From Wolfiporia cocos (taxonomy: Eukaryota > Basidiomycota > Agaricomycetes > Polyporales > Phaeolaceae), in assembly GCA_029448655.1 (NCBI GenBank), contig JACCLO010000003.1:3658001-3722000 (forward strand): DNA of 64,000 nt, written 5' to 3'. The translations under genes were made by a program, and so were the position numbers. The notes under the pieces are model-generated. The model was not told where the DNA came from. It ran no database searches and saw only the letters and a list, made by a program, of their open reading frames with translations. Below, in pieces: positions 10,756-22,162 of this stretch; positions within the stretch are counted from its first letter, which is position 1; each line of letters begins with the position of its first letter.

Positions 10756-11321
10756 CTGAGACTTGGCGAGGTGATGCCATCCCCTCAAGCTACAAGAGTA
10801 GCCAAACATTTAGTGCAAGTGAAAGGTCACCAGTAAGCACGATTAGTCATATAGTTTGTTTGCTTTATTTCGTCTATCTACGTATATCTGTTACGCAATT
10901 AGCACATATAGTCAGTGACCTGCTTTTCGCTGCATCTCCACCTTTCTCTCCCACATCGTATCCAGCTGTGTCCATTGTGCTCCTCACTTCCCCCCTCCTG
11001 CCCTGCACCAGCAATGAAAACAATACAGAATACTTGTCTGCTCACACATACTGTAGAATTTTAGGCCATGTTGTACCGCAACTGCGCCTTACTGAAACTA
11101 GGGTCTATGCTCAAGTCTGGTAGGCTCATGGACTCAAATTAGCACCGGTACGTACATCCCCAAATCGCTTATATGCTCACATGCTCCTCTACATTTCAGA
11201 TTTGCATTGTGTGACTTCTGATACATGTTTCCCCTTACTCGACTGTATGTGTACTGTGGTGACAATATTGCATAATGCATCCCACTCAACACGTACACTT
11301 TTCAGTATGTACTGTAGAATT

Positions 11322-12412
11322 TGTCACAGATTTATCTGGGGCTTACAGCATTTTTCCTACGATTATAGCAATTTACCTGGGATTTATACGTCTACCTACA
11401 AGTTATCTACGGGTTAACTCCCATTGCCACCACGACAAGCTCTTAACGGGGCTCGTCAACCACATGACCAGCTTACATAACGCTACGGCACCTTCCGGTC
11501 CAATAGCATAGTATAGATACGTCATACGGTCTCGCCCGACAGAGCAAGACCAAGCCACGTCATAGATCCTAGATCATAATGATAGGCCGAGCGCGGCACG
11601 CTCGCATAATAATGTCCACAAGTACAAACAGTGCCTCGCGGCCTTGTACTATTGGGTCGGCCTTCCCGGCTTCCCACCGCCATAAGATCCTTGATCACAA
11701 TGGCACCTCAGGCGCGCCACGCCTTCGCATAATAATGGCAACACGACCATACAGCACTATAATAGCATCAAGGCTATATCGCTATAGGTCACGGCCTTCT
11801 CGGCCTCCCACGGACTCGGTGTTCTCCAAGTCCCGGGCTTCTGCCATCACGGCGTTGCCCAAACACCGGACCTCGCCTCACGGCTAAGTCCAATACATGC
11901 CCCGGTAAACCTCCGGTCCGGGCTGTAACACATGCCACGGTACTTCCCGTCCAATGGCATAACGACCTTGGCGCCTCGCCTTGGTCATCACACGAAGACC
12001 GGCCAATCGCCATTATACCTCACGGTATCCGGCAACCGGCTTCCCATATACCCGGGCTGCGCCCGCGTTCATATGATAATATACACAAATCCCTCTCCTA
12101 CGATTGGTGCGGCCATTAGGGCCCATCACGGCCATTGTAGATAGAGTCCATAAACATCAGATAAGATAGCGCTTCGCCTCTTGGCAAAGCCACATAACCC
12201 GGAATGGTAGTACTAGCTAGTAGCACGCGCCATCCGCATAAACATGTATATAAGTAGGGGCTTGACGCCCTTTAACCTTAGTTCTATTATTCTCTCGGCT
12301 TGCGCCGTAGAATAACCTCTCACATCCTGCTGCGCTGGTATTGTCTATCCCTCTAAGTCGCCTTATCTCAAGCATATAGGCACTTGGTGAGTCCCACAGG
12401 CATACTGTGTCA
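11322..12412 (+). repeat. Solo LTR, 1091 bases, gypsy-1-like superfamily
   Basis: Starts TGTCACAGATTT, ends ACTGTGTCA, with the exact duplication GAATT (11317-11321 and 12413-12417). TATATAAG lies near 12247 and the GAGTCCCACAG motif typical of the gypsy-1 LTR end lies near 12390. The long U3 is GC-rich and contains diverged internal duplications around 11560-11900. Open frames here are not coding. Confidence 0.88.
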
Positions 12413-13007
12413 GAATTTCAGTCACCCAAATTAATTTACCAGAACCGCAGCTGTGCCCTGGTACATTCAAGCCCGAGCACTACTTCGAGTTCATAAAAGG
12501 CAGTAGCATACTGTAATTTAGGACAAGTATTCAATATATACCGTTTTCAGATTTTATCCACCGGTAATGAATGTGAATATGCATTTCGTCAGTGCCTAGC
12601 TAGGATGCATACAATGTTTAAAGCACAATATATGCGCTCACAATCATGTGCCAGTCAATATATGTGAATAAAATCTAGCATACATCATATATACACTGCA
12701 ATACTTGCCGGTATTGGGAATGATGTAGGAGCCTGATGTGCACATACAATGTGTCACAATAACTCTGATACCATATATTACATGCAGACAATATATGTAC
12801 ATGCATGCACATAGATTCCCATATATGTAGCCGGGGTTTTTGCTGATGACAGGACACAGAATGAAGATAACCCATCGAGGTGGGCAGTGGCAAGGGCAGT
12901 GAGATAGGATGAGGATGGACATCATCAATGGGTGAGCAGGTGGGTTCTGAGAACTAATGGCATCAGTAGGAATGGTAACTACCCGGATGATCTCAAGGGG
13001 CGCGAAT

Positions 13008-13275
13008 GCCAACGATGGACCACGATTTATTGGAGTAGGTATCATCGCAGATGACTTGGATTCTGCTGACAAGGTATAGATATCAGTCCGTGCATGCAAC
13101 GAGCGGGTAGAGTGAACATACCTTGGCCAACGATGAACTACGACTTGTTTGAGTAGGTGTCGTCACAGATAAGTTGGACTCTGCTGACTCTGCTGACGAG
13201 GTATAGATATCGGTCCGTGCATGTAATGAGTGGGTAGAGCGAACATACCCTGGCCAACGATGGACTGCAGGACTG
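13008..13275. repeat. Tandem repeat, about 120-base unit
   Basis: Units begin with GCCAACGATG at 13008, 13126 and 13253, giving one unit of about 118, one of about 127 and a partial third. Each holds a GGTATAGATATC core and a GGGTAGAG motif. The second unit is longer because CTCTGCTGA is locally duplicated. No coding sense recognised. The rest of 12413-13400 is AT-rich and featureless. Confidence 0.75.
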
Positions 13276-13408
13276 TGATTCATTGGATTTCTGAGGAATT
13301 TATGCCTGTAGTGAACTGTCTTTAACAATAAGCGGAACCAGTATTGTCTAACCTAGCCTAGAGCGAAATGCCCCACATGAGCTGCAATCGCATGAACTCT
13401 GGTGTGGA

Positions 13409-14049
13409 TAGTGATATGCAAAGCACGGCTCGGCTCAAAGCCCAGGGCTTGGGCCCGGCTTTGAAGGGCTTGGGCTCAGCGGAATGTCAAGCCGGGCCCT
13501 CCTTGACGGCTCAGGCCGGCTTGGGCCCGGCTCAGGCTCAGGCCGGGGCTTATGGGTAATCATGTAGGACCTCGAAATTATTGGCTTGTGCAGCTCAAAT
13601 GGCAGCACAACATATTCAGAATGCTTATATGTCTACTATTTGTTGTTATTCTGATCTACAAGTGTTTTTACAGCTGCTTATGATGTTGACCAAACATCCA
13701 GATCTCAATCACAACCCCGATCGCAACAGTAGTCACCACGTTCCGCACCGTGTTAGCAGATCACAAGTCATTGTAATGGTCGTTGAGATCATATAAGGTG
13801 AATTGATGCAAAGTCTTAAACCAAAGGGCCCATTTTCGCTAATTCTAACAACACCACAGCTGCGTGCCTAAAGCCGCCGGCTCAGGGCTCGGCTACGGCC
13901 GGCTCACGATCCAAGCCGGGCCCTGAGCCGTCTTAAGCCGCCCCCCCAGGCTCGGCTCGGCCCGGCTTAAGTCAGCTCGGCCAGGCCCGGCTTAAGTCAG
14001 CTCGGCCAGGCCCGGCTCACGGCTTTGAGCCGTGCTTTGCACATCACTA
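13409..14049. mobile_element. Non-autonomous hAT-type DNA transposon, 641 bases
   Basis: The ends are TAGTGATATGCAAAGC and the inverse of TAGTGATGTGCAAAGC, flanked by the exact 8-base duplication GGTGTGGA (13401-13408 and 14050-14057). Eight-base duplications and TAGTG-type ends fit the hAT superfamily. Beneath the ends are GC-rich subterminal arrays of GGCTCGG/CCGGGC words, probably transposase-binding repeats, around an AT-rich centre. There is no transposase frame, so it would need one in trans. Confidence 0.88.
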
Positions 14050-14057
14050 GGTGTGGA

Positions 14058-16110
14058 GCGAACTAAGGCTAAGTTAGTGAGCTTTGCTGCTATTATATAA
14101 TATGCGGGTGTATGGACTGACAAGGAAGGCAAGCAGGGCATGCACACTAGGCGAAGAAATGCATTAACAAAGAAAGTGAATGCATTGACAAAGAAAGCGA
14201 GCAGGGCAAGTACATCAGGGTGAAGAAATGCATTGACCAGCAGGGTTGATGAATGGATGCAGTGAAGGGGGGGAGGGTGGGAGCGGGGGCAGGCATCGTC
14301 GTCGGGATGGGTGAGTGCAGACAGTGTTGATCGCTAGAGATTTCATTTGATGGATTTGGCAGAGCACGAACATGCCCTGGCTGATGATCTGTCACGGACA
14401 GCACCAATGACAGATGACACAGTAGATCCACGCCGGTACCTTGATACTGTATCGGTTGAACGATGATGCAGTTTCGTTATATGCGGTGCGGTAGCCAATC
14501 TTGTGGGGCTCAATGTTGGGTAGCTTGATCTGTGGTGGCTTGATCTACGGCAACTTAATCTAGAGCAGATTGATCTGGAGCAGATTGATCTGAAGATGCG
14601 TAGTCTTTGGCAATTTGATCTGCAATTTGCGCTGGGTAGGTATGCATAGGAGAGATGATATTTGTACTTGTAACATATCTTCACAAGTACTGGTGGTGGA
14701 GTGGTATGCGTATGTATGTACAGTCACTGATCAATATTCCCAGTGAAAGTACCTCGTATCAGATCCTATCAGTAGCTACCCGATATGATCTGATACTAAA
14801 GTTGGACTCTTCATAGAATTCGCTATTTTTCTAGGCGCCCGGTAGTATACTAAAAGCCACTGTAACATACCGCAAGCTAGCAGGATAGCATTCCAATATG
14901 CTACTAATTACCAGAAAATACTCGACAGCCCTGTCTGAAAATGTAGCAACTATCCCAAGATACTCGAACATACCAATATGCAGAGGCTCACTCAATCAGA
15001 GCATACTCGTCCATATCAGACCTCATTTTTTAATTGCTTTAATCTATCAACAGCTACCAGAAAATACCAAAATCCACCAAATCCCATCTTCTGAGTCTAT
15101 CAGAGGATATGCGAAGCCATCTGCATCCACATTTTGCACCGTACCAGAAAATATACGAACCTATCCTCAGAGCACTTGAGCACGTCGAAGAGAATTTGCA
15201 AATCTATAAGGGCGATCCTATGCATATATCAGGATCTACTCGAGTTCATCACTCTGGAAAGTATGTGACTCACTCAAAAAAAATGGTGCACATATGTTGG
15301 AAGTCAACGCGCTCGGCGCATGATGGTGCGATCAGAGTTGCGCATCGATCGGAGTCAATAGCATGCCAAGGCGGAAATGGCAGGTGCGGCGGGAAGCCTG
15401 GTGTGCTATTGGAAAGAAAGCGCACATTCTCGACGTTCCGTGCATTTTGGAAAGGGAGTGGGTGAGGTGACCGTGAAGTTGAGCATGCCCCCTTGCAGAA
15501 GTGCGAGCACATGCTTAAACGTGCCTCGCCAAGCAGGCGGCGAAGCGGATAAAGAAGAAGCGTCATCTTGGGGCACATGCAAGAATGGGGGATGTACGCA
15601 CCTCTGCAGTCTGTATCTACAGACGGAAATTATCAGAGACAAGTGCTGGGCATGCATATACTCACTGAACCTTGTTTCCTCTGCCATGATCTGCATGAAG
15701 AAACCAATCTCCTCTATGATCACCTTACCAGAGCTGCATATACCTTGGAGGATGGTGGAAGTATGAGGTAGAGATAAGAAAAATAGACGGACGACTCGAG
15801 ACAGGAATACTTGTACTATGACGCAATTGAGTGACCAACTCACGTGAGTGCTTGGACTTGCTGCTTGCAATGAAGTCGAAGTCCAAATTGTTGCCCACAA
15901 GACACTTGTTGACTTGATGTCGACTTGCAGTTTTGCGACTGGACGTCTGCTCGAGATGCGCAGACGCGACTTCTATTAGTTGAGTGTATTTTTAATATAT
16001 TAACTAGTATGTAGGTATCGGTGATCTGACCCCCCAGACTCTTGGCATTTAGCTTTCGGCAGCTTCTGGTATAAATGGCTATCTCAATTTTTTTTGATAT
16101 TTACTAGTAT
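14058..16110. other. No gene recognised
   Basis: Contains short repeats of GATCTGGAGCAGATT type near 14540-14600, a 10-base inverted repeat (GTATCAGATC near 14757, GATCTGATAC near 14788) and degenerate stretches with repeated ACCAGAAAATA. Open frames at 15377-15766 (plus) and 15406-15900 (minus, 164 codons) overlap each other and resemble nothing I know. A possible weak transposon (CCCAGTGAAA near 14742, inverse near 16137) could not be delimited. Confidence 0.35.
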
Positions 16111-16114
16111 TTAC

Positions 16115-16322
16115 TGATACACTAAGGATATGACAGCTTTTCACTGGGGATCAATTCTCAAGTGTGCAGGTTTGAATCCCGCGCGTTGTGTTTTATTTCT
16201 ACATCAGCAGCAGGCTGCGTCGGATTAATTTGCAGCACGTGCACCATGCAAACCTAATTCCCAACTGCGATTTCTTAAGCGAAGAGCAGTTGGCAGATTA
16301 AGATAATTGACTGAAACTCTAC
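16115..16322 (+). repeat. Single arm of the foldback family with a tRNA-like B box
   Basis: Matches the arms of the foldback element at 22163-23878, ending in the same sequence: CAGTTGGCAGATTAAGATA, a short variable step, then GACTGAAACTCTA. Upstream is GGTTTGAATCCC, which resembles an RNA polymerase III B box. Only one arm is present here, so the unit can exist alone, as a tRNA-derived SINE would. The left end is not sharply defined. Confidence 0.5.
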
Positions 16323-16533
16323 GATACATCAGGCTCATGCTCACGAGTTCCCTGTAATCTCACACATTGCGTGTGATTTTCTATGCATTCCCGCTGCCAG
16401 CGTGGCTGTTGAACGTTTGTTTTCTTCTTCACGTCAGCTATGTGCTGATACCCGTAGCTCATTGAAGGCGGAGACGATTTCCATAGCTATGTGTACGAAA
16501 CAGTGGCTACGCCAAGATCTCTTGAGAATATAG
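16323..16533 (+). pseudogene. hAT transposase relic, C-terminal dimerisation domain
   Basis: One frame stays open from about 16323 to TAG 16531-16533 and reads as the C-terminal hATC domain of hAT transposases: a hydrophobic stretch, then IPAASVAVERLFSSSRQLC, a D-T-R-S-S-L stretch and KQWLR. These are typical positions of the family's dimerisation region. No N-terminal part, BED finger or DDE core is seen upstream, so it is only a fragment. A more decayed homologue lies at 59690-59920. Confidence 0.75.
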
Positions 16534-16562
16534 TCTCCGGAAACCATGTAAACCATGTATAT

Positions 16563-16768
16563 TGTTGGAACATGGATTTGCCGAGGCCGAGCTCGCGCGT
16601 GCCTGAATGTCGCGCGCACGTCGGGAGCCGGGTATCGCGTAGCCGGAGGGTGAAACCGGTATATAATAGCTCGATTTTATGTACCGTACCTCACGCGATT
16701 GCCCTACGGGCATCGTCACGCCTGTGGACAAACGCGCTCGTTGAACCGATGTTTTGATTGCTCTGACA
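16563..16768 (+). repeat. Short solo LTR (206 bases), TGTTGG...CTGACA family
   Basis: Starts TGTTGGAAC, ends CTCTGACA, flanked by GTATAT on both sides (16557-16562, 16769-16774). TATATAAT lies near 16661. The paralogous sequence at 59930-59990 is uninterrupted at the same point, which confirms the insertion. A second copy with duplication ATCTG is at 55325-55539. The short length resembles Ty1/copia LTRs, but no internal region is available to test this. Confidence 0.75.
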
Positions 16769-16815
16769 GTATATACCATGTATATACCATATACCATGTA
16801 TATACCATATACCAT
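16769..16815. repeat. ATACCATGTAT simple repeat
   Basis: Tandem and palindromic copies of TATACCATGTATA in the 3' part of the hAT relic. The same simple repeat occurs near the end of its homologue at 59309-59994. Confidence 0.6.
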
Positions 16816-17414
16816 ATATTTACCGATTTTTTGTACATGTATATTATATGGTTGGAGCCTTGGGCGTACGCCTTGAATTTGGCCGGCGAGCCGAGTTGAG
16901 GCGAGGTAGTGCATCCGAACAGAGCCTGATGTCATGTATTCCTTGTAAAAGTGACAATTCCTGTCACCGTGTACCCGCAGTTATACTCTGCAGACACAGC
17001 AAAATAATTCACCACAATGTCGATTACCGCCGTCACCTATGAATAGGTGCGCGTTTGTCCACTAAACCGTGAAAATCATGAGCTGCATTCTCCTGTAGGT
17101 CTATGTTGGCATGAACAACCTCCCAGGATGCGTGAGACTGCATGAAGGCCAAGTAGGACTTCCCATTGGTAGTTGCTCGAAATCTATCATGGATTGTCAA
17201 ACAACTTCACTAGGATTCCGGGAGGGGATCATCATAGAGCGGTATAGAGGAGTCACACTGGAACTTGCGACAACCGATATCTATTCGCATGAAGAACCAA
17301 TATAAATGGTCGAGGGGAAATGACTGATGAGCTTTGCACCTTTTGTCTATACTAGCACCATGAGTATGTCACCACGGAATAAATTGAATCCTGCACGAGT
17401 GTGAACATTACCTA

Positions 17415-18993
17415 CTAGATCCCAGTAGTTGAATCAACTTGAGGTTCGTGCTGGGGGTTGGTGCCCATGGTATTGATGAACGTCGATAGATAGAACGTGT
17501 CATCCTGGTGCTGAGAATAAGCAGTACCGCCGTCGGTTTGCCCTTCAGACAATGGCATCTGTGAAGAGACACTGCAGAGACGAAGATCAAGGAGGAACCG
17601 AGATAGCGTTAAAGCGGAAAGCCTGATGGGTGGCAATGAGCGAGTGATTAAGAAGCTGCGCTGGCGACTGACGGGGTGGTCCATATAGTCAATAAGTAAA
17701 AAGTCTGTAAGGAAAGCCAATGAATCCAAGTAATGGGGTAGCAAGAATTGTGCGCACACCAGTCTTCCAAAGCACTATCTGCAGAACGTTTAGCACCAAA
17801 AGGAACCTTCATCACGTCATCTAGGCTGTTACACGATGGAAACATAAGTTATGCCTACAGAAAGTACCCGGTACCTATGAGCATCAACCATCAGCATGAT
17901 GGCATCATGATCAAAGCGATCGACATACCATCCTTGAGTAACAGCTTCGACAAAGAGAGGATACGCCGATCGACGGTATCTCCACATTTCGCCAACTTGA
18001 CTAAGTTGTTCCAGGTGACGCAGAGAAGGAAAACATCGGAGATGATCCGCCCAGCTTGAGCACAGTAGACGGCTGAAAGTGTTGCAATCATGGTGCAGCT
18101 GTGCACGCCGCGGAAGATAGCTTCACTTACAGCTGAAGTGCTCAAATCAGTCTTTCACGAAAAAAAAGTCAGCATGCAAGTCAGTACCTGGTCTGCGATT
18201 GTAGATAGGCAGTGTTATTCGGACTATCGTATTCATGCTGCGGACAATACAACCAGTTTTGTATCGCCGAATACTGCAGTCATTCCGAATTCAGCCTCCT
18301 TCCGACCGTGAGACTGTGTGATACCCACGACAATGGCTGCAGGACTGATTAGACCACATCCAAGGGTTACAACAGTGACTGGCCATCTCCGTCCGCTGAC
18401 AGCATATACGCGGAGAGCGACAGAGGCTAGAAAACAAAGTGAGTAGATACTCGTCTCGTAGATAACGAAGTCACTATCTACCGGCCCATATGCATTCCCA
18501 CACACTCTGGCATATAAACAAGATTTGGAATGCCGAATTACACACCTAGAAAAAGCCTTAAAAGTTGAGTAAAGACGGGAGGTGTGGGTTCAGGAGCGTT
18601 CGAACCTCTAGATTTACCTCAGATGAGTGCGAATCAGATAGGGTCACGAGCATCACCTACAGTTTGATCTTCAAGCAAGGTAGGCAGCAGGATAGAGGCG
18701 AGGATGCACCACGCCAATATAGTATATCGATTGAGCAGAGATACAATGGAGACCCATGTATATCTTCCTCTCCAGATCAGAGAATATTCATCAGAGAGAG
18801 TTATGATATGGTCGTATATGACGAGAGCTGGATAGTTCGTATCAATGAATCCAGCCTATCCGCATTAATCGATAAAGTGTTCACTCAACGGAACCATCCA
18901 ACAATATCCTCCAATCCTGTGAAGAGGATAAAAATAAGAAGGGCTACATGGCAGTTATTGCAAAACGTACAGAGATTCTGCGAGAGTACTCAT
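17415..18993 (-). CDS. DUF6533-type seven-transmembrane protein, multi-exon
   Basis: A basidiomycete family of unknown function with N-terminal DUF6533 and several membrane helices. Exons read on the minus strand: 18993-18971, 18916-18885, 18827-18661, 18545-18482, 18426-18329, 18273-18188, 18125-17929, 17874-17859, then less certain exons down to TAG at 17417-17415. The phases agree through all eight. Key words are YDHIITLSDEYSLIW, LLNRYTI, LRVYAVSGRRW, a DVFLLCVTW helix, LLLKDGTGYF and SRFLLDLR near the C-terminus, all at positions expected for the family. Most introns are 54-62 bases with GT-AG ends; intron 3 is about 115. The same splice sites recur in the inverted paralogue 20081-21628. 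The junction between exons 8 and 9 is the weakest point. Confidence 0.75.
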
Positions 18994-20080
18994 GTATGAA
19001 AAGGTGGGGGAGTGATGAGGACATCAGGACAGAGGTTTGTATATATTTATACTCAGGTTCCCGTCGCCCTCCGCAACGTGGGTGTATCGCGCAGTATTGA
19101 ATTACGAACACTCGCACACATGATCTCACCATGCCGGAAAGGTATAGGCCCGAAAACAGAGCGCCTTACCCTTATAGTGCTAGGATACTTCAATTGAGAA
19201 GCTCTTCCGAAATTGCAATTCTACACTATGCGCATGCCTCATCGTGAGGCCGTTGCCTCCGTCAGCTTCAGTTTCCATCCGTGATGTTCCGGTGATGGCG
19301 TTCCACGTACTATCGCTGGCCCAGTAATGCAACTTTTTTGCAGTTCCACCGAGTTTTGCCTCTATCTCCATGAGTCCGGGCTCAAATCTCTGGGAGTTTG
19401 TTGTTTTAGAATGATAGCCATACATCTCTAGTATAAGTGCAATCTTTATAAGCATCTGAAAGCACGGTGGGCATGATACTGAAGCCCATGAAGTATCGCA
19501 ACAGCAAAGCAACTTTTCTCCGAGCATCAGTCACCCCATCAGTCATGATCGCCGAACTGCCGAACGCACGGAATCAGTCGGCATTATGCTGTCGGTGCGC
19601 TGCAGCCAGCCTGCATCTCCACGCCATCATTAACGGGAAGCTGAGTTCAACTTTGCCGACTGAGGCTTGTGGCTGATGTCACGCTCTGACAACGATCTGC
19701 CTCTGTATACTGACACAATGCAGATATCCTCTCGGAAAACTAGATACTTAGTCTGGTTGACAGCAAGAATGTTAGTTGCAGTTTTGGAAGGAAGTCATCA
19801 AAGGAAAAACTGAGCCGAAGCCCATCAATAGCTCTGATGGGCATTTTTGACATTGTTCAATTTGTTTCTCTGCATCTATCGAAGTTGGACAAAATTTGAC
19901 TTGACAGGTTTGTGCGGATTGTGAGATGGTCAAGCTGTACAAATTTAGTATTTTTTTAAGTTGGAAGGAGTGGGATTAGACGCGGAATTGCACTACTGTT
20001 GCAATTGCAGGGCCAGGCATATAAGTGTGAACGCGTGTAGACCGTCCTCACGTCCTCACCACTTCCCCGCCTTTTCATCC
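18994..20080. other. Shared divergent upstream region of the two DUF6533 genes
   Basis: The two genes start on either side of this 1.1-kb interval and point away from each other, so both promoters should lie here. A 115-codon minus frame at 19180-19527 is open but unrecognised. No clear TATA pair was found. Confidence 0.4.
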
Positions 20081-21628
20081 ATGGATGTTGGAGCAGAATC
20101 TCTGTCAGTCTTGCAAAATATACCATTAAACATTCCTGATCTTTCCTCTTCACGGCCAGCATTGGACAATACTGTTGGATGGTGCCGTTGAGTGAGCATT
20201 GTGCTGATCGATGTGGATGATCTGGATTTACTGACACAAACATTCCAGCTCTCGTCATATATGACCATTCCATCACCCTCTCTGATGAATACTCTCTGAT
20301 CTGGAGAGGGAAAAATACATGGGTGTCCATTGTATTTCTGCTCAATCGATACACCATATTGGCATGGTCTATCCTCACCACTGCTGTGATTTCCGCCTTG
20401 CTTGGTGATAATCAAAATGTAGGTGGTGTTCGTTACTCTTCCTGATCCACGTTCATCTGAGGGAAAGTTAGGCGTGCGAATGCTCTTGAGCCCATACTGA
20501 CCACGTATACTCAATTGTCAATGCTTACTTCAGGTGTGATCCAGCGGTTATACTCTGGTATGCATGCCTGAGTGTATGGGAATGTATATGGGCCGGTATG
20601 AAGTGACCTCGCTGTATACGAAGCATGGACGATACGGTACTTACTTTGTTTCCCAGCCTCTGTCACCCTTCGTGTGTATGCTATCAGCGGACGGAGATGG
20701 CAAGTCGCTATTATCACGCTGGCATCTGCCCTGATTGATCCTGCGGTTACTATCGTGCGTAGCATACGCTCTCACAATCTGAAAAGTGCTGAGTTGTAAT
20801 TGACTGCAGTATGCGATAATCCCGCGCTTGGAATATTGTATGTGGCGTAACAATCCGGGTAGCACCGCCAAGCCAGAGTCAATAATTGAGTACTAACCTC
20901 AATACTGGTTCCTTGGAGCAGAACTGATTTCAACTTCGCAGTCGTAAGTGAAGCTATTTCTATTTCGCACGGCGCACACAGCTGCACTACGTTATCGCCT
21001 TATCAGTTGTCTATTGTGCTCGTGTCGGCCTAATTATCTCCGACGGCATCCTTCTTTGCGTCACTTGGAGCAACATGCTCAAATTGACGAAGTATGAAGG
21101 TACCGCCAATCAGCGTATCCTCTCTTTGTCGAAGCTGCTACTCAAGGACGGTTTGCAAAATACTCTCATTATGATACTATTTTACTGATGGTTGATTTCA
21201 ACAGGTACAGAGTACTTTCTGTAAGCGTTTAATCCATTCTCATCTTGTAACGACAGTGTAGATGACGTGATATAGCTTCCTTCTGGTACTTAACGTTCTG
21301 CAAATAGTGTTTTGGAAGACTGAGGTGCGAATAATATTTATTATTCCATGAGTTGAATTGATTCGCTATTGATACAGACTTTTTATTTCCTACCTATGTG
21401 GGCCGCTCCGTCAGTAGCTAACACAGCTTCTTGTCCGCTCGCTCATTGCCATTCATCAGGCTGTCCGCTATAACGTTGTCTCGATTCCTCCTTGATCTTC
21501 GTTTCTGCGGTGTCTCTTCACAGACGCCATGGTCTGAAGGGCAAGCCGAGCGCAGTACTGCTTCTTCTCAGCATCTAGATGACATGGGATATCTGTCGAC
21601 ATTAGTCGACATCATGGGCAGTCCCTGA
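20081..21628 (+). pseudogene. DUF6533-type paralogue, frameshifted, inverted relative to 17415-18993
   Basis: Exon by exon it mirrors the left gene: ATG at 20081, the same GTCAGT-type first donor, then YDHSITLSDEYSLIW, LLNRYTI, LRVYAISGRRW, a VTWSN helix, LSLSKLLLKDG and SRFLLDLR (near 21495). Relative to the left gene, exon 4 (about 20533-20590) is two bases short, and the exon starting near 20945 lacks one base near 21000; both break the frame. Later parts also have in-frame stops. It could be a gene only if these are assembly errors. It probably arose by inverted duplication, since similarity continues past the stop codons of both genes. Confidence 0.7.
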
Positions 21629-22162
21629 CCTCAATTTGATCAAGTACTGATCTCTAGGCAAAGTCGTACCGACGCCACAGCGAACGTGGTCCTTCCTATA
21701 GGTGATTTTCTCATTCGTGCAGGGTTCTACCTGTTCTGCGGTGACGTACTCATGGTGCACTATACCGTAGAATTATACAACATCAGCAGCCACTGCTCTC
21801 CGACTATGGGCATTTCATGGAATCCACTATCGGCAGCCGCAACTTCCAGCTTTGACTCTTCTATATCGATGTGTTCCCCCTCTCTCAGATTCCTGAGGTT
21901 GTTAATATCCCACGACACTCTACCAAATAAGAATCCTAATTGACCTTCGTGCGTCGTCCCTGAATTCTGAGACGCATATCGAGAGGCTATGTACGCCACT
22001 ATCGACCCGCACGAGAGCAGAACTTAAAAGCTCCCAGCGATCTAATAAACGCATACTCATCTTGTGAAGGCGGTGTTCCCAGGTGATATGGTGGTAATCG
22101 GCATTGCGGCAGGTTATGTTATATGTCTTGTCTGCAGAGTGTGGCTGCGAGGGACTTCAGTC
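21629..22162. other. No gene recognised
   Basis: The first part (about 21690-21770) still resembles the region downstream of the left DUF6533 gene (about 17340-17400, inverted). An 85-codon plus frame and a 79-codon minus frame overlap; neither is recognisable. Confidence 0.35.

Noticed and set aside
14735..16155. A DNA transposon bounded by CCCAGTGAAA and its inverse
   Set aside because: Only ten bases match, no exact target duplication was found and nothing inside resembles a transposase.
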